Assembly (NCBI GenBank): GCA_020744425.1
Contig: JAGMUV010000038.1
Span: 248,001 to 312,000 of the forward strand
Direction of reading: 5' to 3'
From: Dactylonectria macrodidyma
Taxonomy: Eukaryota; Ascomycota; Sordariomycetes; Hypocreales; Nectriaceae
Length of the DNA: 64,000 bases
Made by a program: the position numbers and the translations under genes. The notes beneath the pieces are model-generated. The model worked only from the letters and a program-made list of their open reading frames with translations. It had not been told where the DNA came from and did no database searches. Below are positions 11,785 through 20,676 of this stretch, one piece after another. Each line of letters starts with the position of its first letter. Within the stretch, counting starts at the first letter, position 1.

Positions 11785-12240
11785 TAGGCAATATCAAGAG
11801 GTGAGCCTCGAGACCCTGGTAAGGGTCGATACGCGCGGCGGAATGGGCGAGGCAAAGAAAGGGTGCTGTTCAACCAAGAGTAGTCAAGATATTAGTGAGG
11901 ACACCCTACAACAAGTAAGTCCCATCGCTAATAAACGCCGCAGTCGCTTTCCAAGCTTCCTGATCCCCCCTGCTCCCGACCAGTTGTTGCCGAGTCAAGA
12001 AAGTTGAAAAGGTTGACAGGGCTGACGGGGCTCTGCGATGAGGCCAGTGCGGGCTGTTCTTAGTTGAGGAGAGTCTTAGCTAGTCACTACCCGAGTGGAA
12101 CTCTCGCGCGAGAGTCTCTGTCTTTCTTATGCTTATGGCGTGGTGAGACTTCGTGATCTTGGGTGGAGAGAAAGACCGGCGTGGATAATAAGAGAGAACT
12201 GAAAATGAGTCGCGGTTTTTAGTCATGTGATTGTTTGTAT
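11785..12240. other. Intergenic region upstream of the chromodomain gene
   Basis: No gene seen. It should contain the chromodomain gene promoter (minus strand). It ends exactly at the target duplication of the nested transposon, which therefore inserted about 460 bp upstream of that start codon. Confidence 0.4.
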
Positions 12241-12248
12241 TGATCAAG
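12241..12248. repeat. 8-bp target-site duplication (TGATCAAG), left copy of outer element
   Basis: TGATCAAG sits immediately before the TTACCTCAGC terminus at 12249. The same eight bases follow the GCTGAGGTAA terminus at 18989-18996. A matching 8-bp duplication flanking the whole 12249-18988 segment shows that the outer element inserted here by cut-and-paste transposition. Confidence 0.95.
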
Positions 12249-12853
12249 TTACCTCAGCGAGCTCAGACCATTTCCAAGAGGAGTTTAGCGACTGCTGAAA
12301 TCGGGCACGTGATTTAAGTAAACTCCTCGAGCAAATGGCCTGAGCGTTGTGTCCAACCCGCCCACTGCTCTGCCGGAATTTTGTACCTTATTTTTCGCGA
12401 TTCTGGAGACCACGTTTTACGTATCCATCAATAACCACATCAAAGCACATTGTATTTGCCCTCAATTTCACTGGGCTGTGCACAAAGCTATGCTCTATCT
12501 ATACATCTATTTTTGTACCATCCCTAGGCCTGTGTCTTGTGGAAAACTCTGATATGTCGTGACCTCGACCACTTCGGAATCCTCATCCATTAGTAGGCGT
12601 ATACTTATACTTGGACGGGTCGGGTGGCGTGAAGAGATGGCCTGGGATAAACCGCGCACTCTGACGACATAAATCTTCGGCTGACATAGCCCAAAATTCA
12701 CTCAGTTGTAGAATGGCAGTCGATGAATCGAATGATCGCATTCAATTTACTAGATACCTTGTGGTTCTGGCTGAAAAAGTGTTTTAAGACGGAGTCCATT
12801 TCGTTAGAAAAAACTCCGCACACGCCCAAAAATCTGGACAGGACGCTCAGGCC

Positions 12854-12861
12854 ATTTGCTC
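12854..12861. repeat. 8-bp target-site duplication (ATTTGCTC) of the inner element
   Basis: ATTTGCTC occurs at 12854-12861 just before the inner TTACCTCAGC terminus and again at 18901-18908 just after the inner GCTGAGGTAA terminus. In the intact MITE at 28.9 kb the octamer occurs once at the corresponding place. This confirms it as the pre-insertion target. Confidence 0.95.
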
Positions 12862-13111
12862 TTACCTCAGCAAGCTCAGGCCATTTGTCGTGCCTGAGGC
12901 ACCAAACCACGCTATACCTAATCGGTAAAGTTCTCGACCAAATGGCCTGAGTGCCGTGTCATGGATTTTTGGCCTGAATCAAGATCCTTTGTATGGAAGC
13001 AATTCATGCACTTCAACCTCGTTTTCCTCCACAACCAGCCATCGCGCAGTCGAATTGACGGGTCCAGCTGAATTCTCTATCCTTATTTGACAGCCCATTG
13101 AAATTTGAGCA

Positions 13112-15848
13112 ATGTCAGATCAAAACCCCAGCCGGCGCAGCGCACGACTGAAACCGACGACTCCAGGGAGAAGAGAAGAACAACCAAGAATTGCTGGTTC
13201 GAATCCCCCCGGCCGCCGCCGCAGACCTGTCAGATCTCGAGTATGGACGGCAGGAAGGCGAGTAAGCGATATATGCAAATACATGTCCAACAAACACCAC
13301 TTGACACTCGCCGAGTTCATCCGAGTATACGTGACTACCCAAGGCGATGATGGCTATGGAGATCGACCCGCTACACGTGCCAAACGCCTTGCAGACGCGA
13401 TATACACTCAACCAGAGGTGCTAGAGGCATTACGGGAACATCCTGCGTCTGGTATGGCAGGAATTGCCTCTGTAAAGGCGCTGAGGAAGGAAATGAAGGC
13501 GCTAGAAGAGGCCGGAGATATGTTTGGTGCCTATCGAGTCGACCGTGGACAAGAGAAGACTCCACAGGCCGATATTGGACAGGAGGGGCAGCCTGAAGAT
13601 GGCCAAATCCTCGAGGCATACGAGTGCATACTTGGCGACCTGCAGTTCGAGGACATGTCCAAGCAAGTCACCACTCGGGCTCCTCTTCTATTTGGGCTAC
13701 TCAATGGTCTTATGGCGCCCAAGACAGAGAGAAAAGATCGACCACCACGAGATCCTGTCAAGTTCAACCGCAGGATTGCGATAATCACGTCGATTCTCTG
13801 CTACTCTCGGGCGTCGGAAGGGAGCAACAAGTTCCCCCGCGTGTTTGGTGCCTTCCTGCACTCAAATGGCGTGAAACGGCGTGTCCTCGATCTTCTTCAC
13901 CAGTTTGGGCTTTGTGAAGGCTACAAGGGGGTCCACAGGCATCTCGAATCCGTGGCAGAACAAGCAAAGGCATCCTCACCGTCTCCCAGTATGGACGTCG
14001 ACTGATCGCAAGTAGGGGACTGTCCGTCGATATGGTCAGCAACTGGATGCCTGCGTTGTGTATGACAATTTCGACTATCGAGAAGGTATCAAGCACCAGC
14101 TCATTTCAAACCACGCAGAAATGCGCTCTGTGACGACGGGAAAGGTGTTCAGAGGCGCCGATATCCCTACCGGTGGTTTGAAGCGGTCAATGCTGCACCG
14201 CGAGGTCCCCCTTACAATAGAGGACCTTCTGTACTCTCCTGGTGCAGCCATATATGACGAGTCTGCCGCCAAGATTGACACCTACTTCATAGCGGAGGCA
14301 ATTCGATCAGCATATCCGAAATCGGTCAAATCTATCTTCTCTACGTCCCCCATCCCTTACCCCGCTATGCCAACAGTCGAGTTGCTCGAGCTTCGAAAGA
14401 CCGACAGCAAGACGCTCGGTCCGATTCTCTTCAACGAAGGTACTCTGGATGGCTCCTACGAGGTTGTGGAGAGCATCTACAAGCACCAGTTCCAACTAGA
14501 TGATGCAGAATTCGACAACCGTCTGTTTTTGGCGTTTGGCGATCAGAAAACTTCGTCACTCATCCGATCTATGCAAGCTGAACAAGTGGACGCATGTGCA
14601 GCATACGACAGAAAAGACTGGCTGATAGGAGTCGCTGCGCTGTTTCACCTGCGCATGAATTTCCTCTGGCTCATGCAAAAGACACATTATGGCAATATGG
14701 AACAGCAAGACGCTTCAACCCTCTATCACAACATCAACTTCTGGGGACGAAAGAATATTCCAGCGGACCGTGCGGCTTTTCAGGTTCTGGAAGAGCTGGT
14801 ACTTCATAGTTTTGACGCTCGGGTTGTCGGACTACTCTATACCCGCCTCGAGCAGCGCAGCATCGATACGTCAGAACAAGGCGAGGTTGACAGGGCAATT
14901 CAGAAGATGGGTGCCAGAGGTTTCATGGAGCTAGTGGAAGATGTTCGCAAATCCGCGTTTGAGCCGCAAGCCTGGCGACCATCCAAGGAGAAGTACGCCG
15001 ACAACACGATCGATGAGGAGTTCCTGAGCCATGCTCGATATCTTCAGCAGATGATTGTCTACAAGACCTTGAAGTACGGCATCAAGAACGGAGACCTAGG
15101 ACTCATCGATCGAGTCATCGGTGTCTGTTGCTTTTACTTCGAGGGGACTGGACAATCAAACTACGCATTCGAGATGCTCTATCTGAAGCGGCTCACGAGC
15201 ACCAAGGCTTGCGACAAGGAGCTCCGGCGCGCAATCCTCTCGAATAGCCTCGTCAATCCGCATGGTCGTCGAGATACCTGGCAAGAAGTCGATCGTAGCC
15301 TTGAATATCTGAACCTGGAGCTGAAAAGAGAACTTTGGGCCCGTCGAACGTCGACTTTCGGATTGGATGCTCTGTTCAAGACTACCTCGTTGACGGCGGA
15401 ATATACTGTTTGTCTACGCAAGGCGATAGAGAAGGCATTCGCCCGGAAGGACAACTCGACACATTCCGTGCCCTCCCCGATGGATGATATTCATACCTTG
15501 GCGTTTGAGTTGGCCTGCGACTCGATTAAATTTTATGAAGGTGGTAGACAGGCAAGACATCAAGCACCGGACATACACACGATCGGGCTCGAAAGAGTAG
15601 CAACAAAGAAACTAGAAGTGTTCAATGCAAAGGTTATGAGAGATGAAGATCGAATAATAGTGCCACCTTATGAAAGGAGAGGAGTCACGGCTGATCTGGA
15701 TCCCAACAACGACACGATGGCGATACTGGTATGTTTATTCCAATAGAGTTTCTAGTGTCATGCTAACGTTAGCATACGTGACCAGCCCTTGGAAGACAGA
15801 GATGAAACCCACGAGTGGGGTTTACCTTCAGATATCGAGTCGGAGTAA
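13112..15848 (+). CDS. DUF6589-family protein, candidate transposase of the 6-kb element
   Basis: Three exons are inferred. Exon 1 starts at 13112. Intron 1 ends at 14015 (branch-like CTGAT, acceptor AAGTAG); its donor is uncertain (GTGGCA at 13952 keeps frame). Intron 2 is 15729-15785 (GTATGT...ACCAG, phase 0), and a 20-codon last exon ends ...LPSDIESE at 15848. The product would be about 870 aa. The basic N terminus is followed by a helical region. The conserved core begins VVYDNFDYREGIKHQL and SVTTGKVFRG. It continues with GPILFNEGTLDGSYEV, AFGDQKTSSLIRSMQAEQ, HNINFWGRKNIPADRAAF and ANSLVNPHGRRD-type blocks (here LSNSLVNPHGRRDTW), which I recognise as the fungal family DUF6589. Recurrent Asp/Glu in YDNFDY, FGDQ and the helical C-terminal half would suit an RNase H-like nuclease, but I cannot confirm a triad. 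It converges on the helicase gene. Confidence 0.82.
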
Positions 15849-15853
15849 CCCAT

Positions 15854-18403
15854 CTACAATATCCATTCTCTGTGGTCATAACGGCTATTCTTCCCTTTCT
15901 GGTTGCGAGGACTTCGCCTTGCATTGGGGTCCAGACCGCCGAGGGCGACCCGTTTCGCCATTTCTCCTTCCCCTCGACTCGAGGTGGGACGTTTCGACAA
16001 CCGATTGCCATCCACCACGCCGGGCACCTCATTCTCACTATCTTCGAAAACACTAGATATGGCGGCAGAACAGTTCGCGTTCGTCGATGTCATCAGCCCG
16101 CTGATGGATGTGGATGACGAGTTGGCTGGTACTGGGGCCATTGGTGGCGTCGATAGATGAGGGGAGCATGACGCTGAGCTCTCTCTTGCATTGGCGATGA
16201 TTCTCTGCAGCGAGGAAGCGAACTCTTCTCGCTCGCGCAAGAATGACGTCCTTCGCCCTTGATCAGGAGTCCTCGGAATCCCCACTTCGTTCGATGCCCT
16301 TCTTTCCTGAGACTCTCTCCCATCTCGACCCCTGTAGAATTCTTGACATTTGCGGGAAATATGCACTGGGCCTGCAGCTCCTGACGTTCGGGACGTCCGT
16401 GACGTTCGTGGCCTGCTACCTCCGGGCCAGTTCCTCACCACATAGGACTTGATATCGTTGAACTCTTTAAAGAGTTCACCGAAATGATCTTTCAACCGAG
16501 TCGATTCCACAAACTCCTCCAACTCAGCGGCCGTGTGAATGTAGGCATATTCTCTCGACAATGATATCCACTCACTCTTCTGAGTGAATAGCCATACGGA
16601 AAGCTTGGGCTTCGCCATCTGATGCGCCGAGTTGACAGCGTTGTCTCCCCAGAGGACTAGACGGTCATAAAATGCACCTGATGCTGTTCCCTCGTGGGGC
16701 TTCCGAAGAACGGGACCAATCTCCCACGGGAAAGGCACCGTCCGCGTCAGGGAAGGATTGCAAACACTACAGCACTCGTCCGGTCCTGGAGCAGGTAACT
16801 TGGATGCCGGGTCTGACAAACTCTCTTGCAGCCAATCCATTAGGATTCGGCGTAGGCATGAGGATCGATTGACAAGATTGAACAGTGCCGGGCAGTCATT
16901 GTACAAGTCTGTTCGACGCTCTCTGTCTGTCTTGCGTCTGCGCTGCTCTCCTGGAACGTCACAGTCAATGATGTCCACAGCGACATCTGATTCATCGTCT
17001 GGGATGTCACCGCCCACTACCGGTTCAGCAGAGCATGACTGGGCTAATCCGGTCGTTGCGGAAAGCCTTCTCAAAGACGACGGCGTCTGACTGCTGGAGA
17101 ACATTGCCGCTCTTGTCGATGCGATCCTGTCGCCCACGGCCCAGCTTTCCACCAAGAAGATTGCCTCTCCCTTGATGCCGGTCATTCTAGCTGCACGACC
17201 AAAGCGTTGGATAAGAACGCACAAGAGTCGTTCCAGAGGGAAGCCATACTGGACAACCCGTATGACATCCGAGAGATCCACTCCCGTTCCCAATGACTCT
17301 GTTGCCACCGTGATTCGAGTCTTAGAATCCGCCTTAGAGAACTCGTCGTATATGGCATTCTTGTCATTCAGAGTGGTGTGTGAGTGGTAGGCCTGGATAA
17401 TCTGCTTGCAGTCGCGGGCTCCTATGGCCCCATCTGAAAGTTTCTGCAGCCACTCTCGCAGGCATTCCGCACATTTTTGTATATCCCGACGGGAGTCTAT
17501 AAAGATAACGGTCTTCGGAATACTCTCCGGCGTTGGCGAGCCGTTTGTGATGGCGTCCTGCAGAACAAAGAAGAGGCTTGTGAATCTCTTCGTCGTCCGC
17601 GGTTGGATCATCTCCACCATCAACTTGATCTCCGGTCTGTCGATGGATGATCGAAAGAACTCGCAGCTGGCCTGGAAGCCTGTCATTTTCGTCGCAGTGT
17701 CCAATGTCGTTCGGTCCAGGGTGGCAGAACAGCCAAACCATGGGACACCTCCTCCTAGCCTTCGGCGAAGGAGAGAGAGTTGTGCATACTGTGGACGGAT
17801 ACCATTTCCCCAGAGGGCCACCAAATGGAGCTCATCCACAGCCACAATACAGACGCGCTTCTTGAAAGCCGGGCTGCTTGCTATCGACCGAAACCAACCG
17901 GCTGCGATCTCTGGGCCCATGATGAGATGAGTATACACACCCGTCTCAATCTCCTGGGCCAACGCATCGGTCTTGTCGGTCCTGCCGTTGATGAACACGG
18001 ATCTCGCGCCCGGAAGCCTTTGGATTTTGATGCACTGCTCCTGTCCAATTCGATCCAAAGGGATGATGATGAGGCCGATGCCACCGCGACGAAACAACGG
18101 CGCTGCCTGGAATATGATGCTCTTGCCAAAAGATGTCTTGGCTGCAAGAAGAAGGTCCTCCCTTTTGAACACTAAATGCCATATAGCATCTACCTGCTTC
18201 TGACGGGGTTCGAATGGATAGAGATGGCGTTCCAGGCCTGCCCGGATGATGCCCTTCTGCACCTCCTCAGGCGCGTGTCTTGCCTTATCAACCAAATCCT
18301 GGATGGCCAGCATGCTCGTGGTGTTATCGGCATCTTGGACGAGGTTTCTTGCGTCGTTTGTGGTGTCTCGTCGCCGCCTTCGAATACTAGCCCTGTTTCG
18401 CAT
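15854..18403 (-). CDS. RecQ-like superfamily 2 DNA helicase
   Basis: A single frame of about 849 aa from ATG 18403; the open frame extends five codons further upstream from a non-ATG. SF2 helicase motifs appear in order (residues counted from 18418): motif I AAKTSFGKS at 92-100, motif II VDELHL at ~194-199 (DELH instead of DEAH), motif III GCSATL at ~229, motif IV VIFIDSRRDI, motif V VATESLGTGVDL at ~371, motif VI QRFGRAAR at ~404-411. A Cys-rich segment DECCSVCNPSL near 550 resembles the RecQ zinc-binding element. The C-terminal ~250 residues are low-complexity and basic. Helicases of this type unwind duplex or cruciform DNA. Tail-to-tail placement with the DUF6589 gene inside a bounded transposon argues for a role in transposition or in repair of the excision site. 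Related fungal RecQ genes are telomere-linked, which is an alternative origin. Confidence 0.9.
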   Translation of the reverse strand: MRNRASIRRRRRDTTNDARNLVQDADNTTSMLAIQDLVDKARHAPEEVQKGIIRAGLERHLYPFEPRQKQVDAIWHLVFKREDLLLAAKTSFGKSIIFQAAPLFRRGGIGLIIIPLDRIGQEQCIKIQRLPGARSVFINGRTDKTDALAQEIETGVYTHLIMGPEIAAGWFRSIASSPAFKKRVCIVAVDELHLVALWGNGIRPQYAQLSLLRRRLGGGVPWFGCSATLDRTTLDTATKMTGFQASCEFFRSSIDRPEIKLMVEMIQPRTTKRFTSLFFVLQDAITNGSPTPESIPKTVIFIDSRRDIQKCAECLREWLQKLSDGAIGARDCKQIIQAYHSHTTLNDKNAIYDEFSKADSKTRITVATESLGTGVDLSDVIRVVQYGFPLERLLCVLIQRFGRAARMTGIKGEAIFLVESWAVGDRIASTRAAMFSSSQTPSSLRRLSATTGLAQSCSAEPVVGGDIPDDESDVAVDIIDCDVPGEQRRRKTDRERRTDLYNDCPALFNLVNRSSCLRRILMDWLQESLSDPASKLPAPGPDECCSVCNPSLTRTVPFPWEIGPVLRKPHEGTASGAFYDRLVLWGDNAVNSAHQMAKPKLSVWLFTQKSEWISLSREYAYIHTAAELEEFVESTRLKDHFGELFKEFNDIKSYVVRNWPGGSRPRTSRTSRTSGAAGPVHISRKCQEFYRGRDGRESQERRASNEVGIPRTPDQGRRTSFLREREEFASSLQRIIANARESSASCSPHLSTPPMAPVPANSSSTSISGLMTSTNANCSAAISSVFEDSENEVPGVVDGNRLSKRPTSSRGEGEMAKRVALGGLDPNARRSPRNQKGKNSRYDHREWIL

Positions 18404-18988
18404 TGAGAAGATGGACACAACACCCCCAACAAGGCGATAGACGCGTAAATTCCGGCCGGAGAAAGTGTGTCGCAGTATCTAGTGACATTCCAATGCCCTT
18501 GGATTGCATCTATTGAGGCGTCTCCGGCTTTCAAAGTAGGAACGATGGTTGGATGGTGATTCTGACGCGGTCTGGCTCACCACATATCGGAGTTTTCCAC
18601 AAGACGCCAGCATGGGAGAGTAAAAGAAATTTTATAGGTAGATATAGTATACTTCTGTGCACAGCCCAGTGAAATTGAGGGCAAATACAATGTGTTTTGA
18701 TGTGGTAATTGATGGATATGAAAAAGTGCGATTTTCCAGAATCGCGAAAAACACATACAAATTGTCGAGTAGTCAGTGTGCGCAGTTGACAGGATCCTCA
18801 GACTATTTACTCGAGGAGTCGTCCAAGTAACGTGACCTTTGGCGCTAATCCTAATATCGCTAGACTCCTCTTGTAAAATGGTCTGAGCTTGCTGAGGTAA
18901 ATTTGCTCGAGGAGTTTACTTAAATCACGTGCCCGATTTCAGCAGTCGCTAAACTCCTCTTGGAAATGGTCTGAGCTCGCTGAGGTAA

Positions 18989-18996
18989 TGATCAAG
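18989..18996. repeat. 8-bp target-site duplication (TGATCAAG), right copy of outer element
   Basis: Exact match to 12241-12248, directly following the outer GCTGAGGTAA terminus at 18988. Confidence 0.95.
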
Positions 18997-18999
18997 TTA

Positions 19000-19089
19000 T
19001 TACCTCAGGCACTCAGACCCACTCACTAAGCGAACAGACGCGCGGACGTCGCGCTAGTAAGCGCGCCCAGTGGGCCTGAGTGCCTGTAA
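19000..19089. repeat. Third related hairpin-type transposon terminus
   Basis: Begins TTACCTCAGGCACTCAGACC and closes with the imperfect complement GGCCTGAGTGCCTGTAA. The ends form a ~20-bp stem around a ~45-base GC-rich loop. The first nine bases equal the termini of the MITE and of the 6-kb element, and the inner hairpin layout is the same. It is probably the left end of another family member, or a solo end. The outer MITE inserted next to it. No partner end was found in the window. Confidence 0.6.
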
Positions 19090-20676
19090 AGAGGCCCCTA
19101 GCAATTGCCTTAGAGTTTACCAGTAGCGCTGTTCTCCATATTTTTTGTTCTATGCAGTAATCGCGGATGCGCTGCTGCCGCCGCCGGTTTAGCGGCACGC
19201 CCATTTAGGGAAGGCGCCCTCGCCGCCCGCCACTTGCACCGTGTCACGTGACCCGTTCCTATATAAGCGTTCTTCCTGCCGCCCAACGTCCATCCACCCT
19301 CGTGAACTTGTACTCTCGACTTCTGCCCCTTCCCTCGCTCCTCATTTCCTCCTCAGCCTGAGTTTCATTTCCATAAGCCGGACGCGTCATCCGCTCGGTC
19401 GCATGGGACCGCCATCATCGCTCCAGGGCAACTTGGCGACGGTGTCGGCCGCATTCCCCCTTTCCCACCGATTCAGGACGACTGGTTGCATCGTATGAAT
19501 GCTTTCCAAGGACCTCTTCCTTACTCGCCTAGGGGATTTTTACACCCGTATGAATCTTCCTGCCTCCCTCATTGCCTTCCGCTGTATACTGACTGATGCC
19601 TGAAGCCGCCGTTGAAGCCATCTTCCTTAGACGGATGGTCTGACGGAATGGTAGCCTCCCGTCGTCACGCTCCATTCTCAGGCAGCAGGCACCTAACTAG
19701 GTTGTTGGCCCTCGTGTGGCCTCCCACGGGGAGCTGACCAGTCGCGAAAATGCCGCAAAGGCCGACTGCGTCTATGCCCAAGGCAGACTGAGGGCGATGC
19801 GCTCTTGGCATACACTTAATGGGGCAGGGATGGCTAGCTCCGGCGAGCTGAAGCATGACCCCTCTTCCCCCCCTTCCTTCACAATGGAGCAGTGACCGAG
19901 TCCGACCTATCGCAAGCGGCGAGAACACCTTCCATGAGCAGGCATGATTCACCAATACGGGTCAGCGAACTGGCATCATTCGGAAACGCCTCTTCCGTGG
20001 CTGCCGGCCCCTATTGCTGAGTCCCTTCACCCTCCTGATTCGCCATGGAAGAGGCAAGGGCCGAGCGGCATGAAAGGGATGGAGCATGCTGCATATACGA
20101 ACGCATGGATGGATGACACAATGGCCTTTCGGATTCTGCGGATGGAGGCTGGGTGATGTCGCACCTTACCCTCGGGTACTCGGGCAATGACGATGTGCGG
20201 CAGGTATCAGGAGTCTAGGTGGCCAGAGAACTCGTGGGCCAGGGATGATCGGCATCCAGTTGGCCGAGTCAGGCGACATCGTCAGAGTCAGGTGGGTGAG
20301 CAGAAACCGCCGGCTGTTGGGATCCAGACTCCCGTCATCCAACACGAGCATACGATTCGTGCACGGAGACCACGAGCAACCAACAGGTGTGTCTCGGGGC
20401 TGACTTTGGAGTCGACTTCAGTTGCATGGTCTGTCTCGGCAGTTGGCTGATTGGTAGAGATAACGGAGATGGGGATGCGGCGGCCTCCTTTCGAGTGCCC
20501 CTTTGTCTCGGATGGACGGATGGTAGGGAGAAGTTGGGCAGTACCTGGAGGCGGTAGGAAGGCCATGGCGTGCAGGCTACTCAGGCATTAAAGCTGGGCG
20601 GTGCCCGCCTGCCTAACAACGCTATCCGGGCAAATCTCACATCTCTTACCTCAACAGGAGCACGCGCAGTCCGACC
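19090..20676. other. No recognisable gene; one promoter-like segment
   Basis: Short open frames on both strands show no family resemblance. At 19245-19267 a CACGTG box is followed by CTATATAAG, then by a CT-rich leader and an ATG near 19403. This is typical of a filamentous-fungus promoter and 5' UTR. The frame after it is short, so a gene may have been truncated here. Confidence 0.4.
19245..19267 (+). promoter_or_regulatory. Possible promoter: CACGTG plus TATA box
   Basis: CACGTG at 19245-19250 and TATATAAG at 19260-19267 precede a pyrimidine-rich leader. No well-supported gene follows closely, so the call is tentative. Confidence 0.35.

Larger units (their letters stand above)
12862..18900. 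mobile_element. 6,039-bp DNA transposon carrying DUF6589 and RecQ-like helicase genes
   Basis: The element starts TTACCTCAGCAAGCTCAG at 12862, ends with the inverse complement at 18900, and is flanked by the ATTTGCTC duplication. Inside are only two genes, converging with a 5-bp gap between stop codons: a spliced DUF6589 protein (13112-15848, +) and a RecQ-like helicase (15854-18403, -). The right terminal ~250 bp (18650-18900) is homologous in inverse to the left ~250 bp of the 693-bp MITE, and the left end resembles the MITE's right end. It is therefore the candidate autonomous partner of the MITE. No hAT, Tc1/mariner, MULE or PIF transposase is recognisable, so the DUF6589 protein is the natural transposase candidate. 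That assignment is inference. Confidence 0.88.
12249..18988. mobile_element. 693-bp MITE interrupted by a 6-kb relative (outer element of the nest)
   Basis: The outer element consists of 12249-12861 (613 bp) plus 18909-18988 (80 bp). The sum, 693 bp, equals the length of the uninterrupted copy at 28252-28944, and the sequences are nearly identical. It begins TTACCTCAGC and ends GCTGAGGTAA, and the intact copy shows a perfect 99-bp terminal inverted repeat. It has no coding capacity. Flanking TGATCAAG duplications show an 8-bp target site, as in hAT-like and some other cut-and-paste superfamilies. The inner element has inserted into its right inverted repeat. Confidence 0.93.

Noticed and set aside
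12249..18988. Starship-type giant element
   Set aside because: No DUF3435 tyrosine recombinase. Inverted repeats and 8-bp duplications instead indicate a cut-and-paste element.
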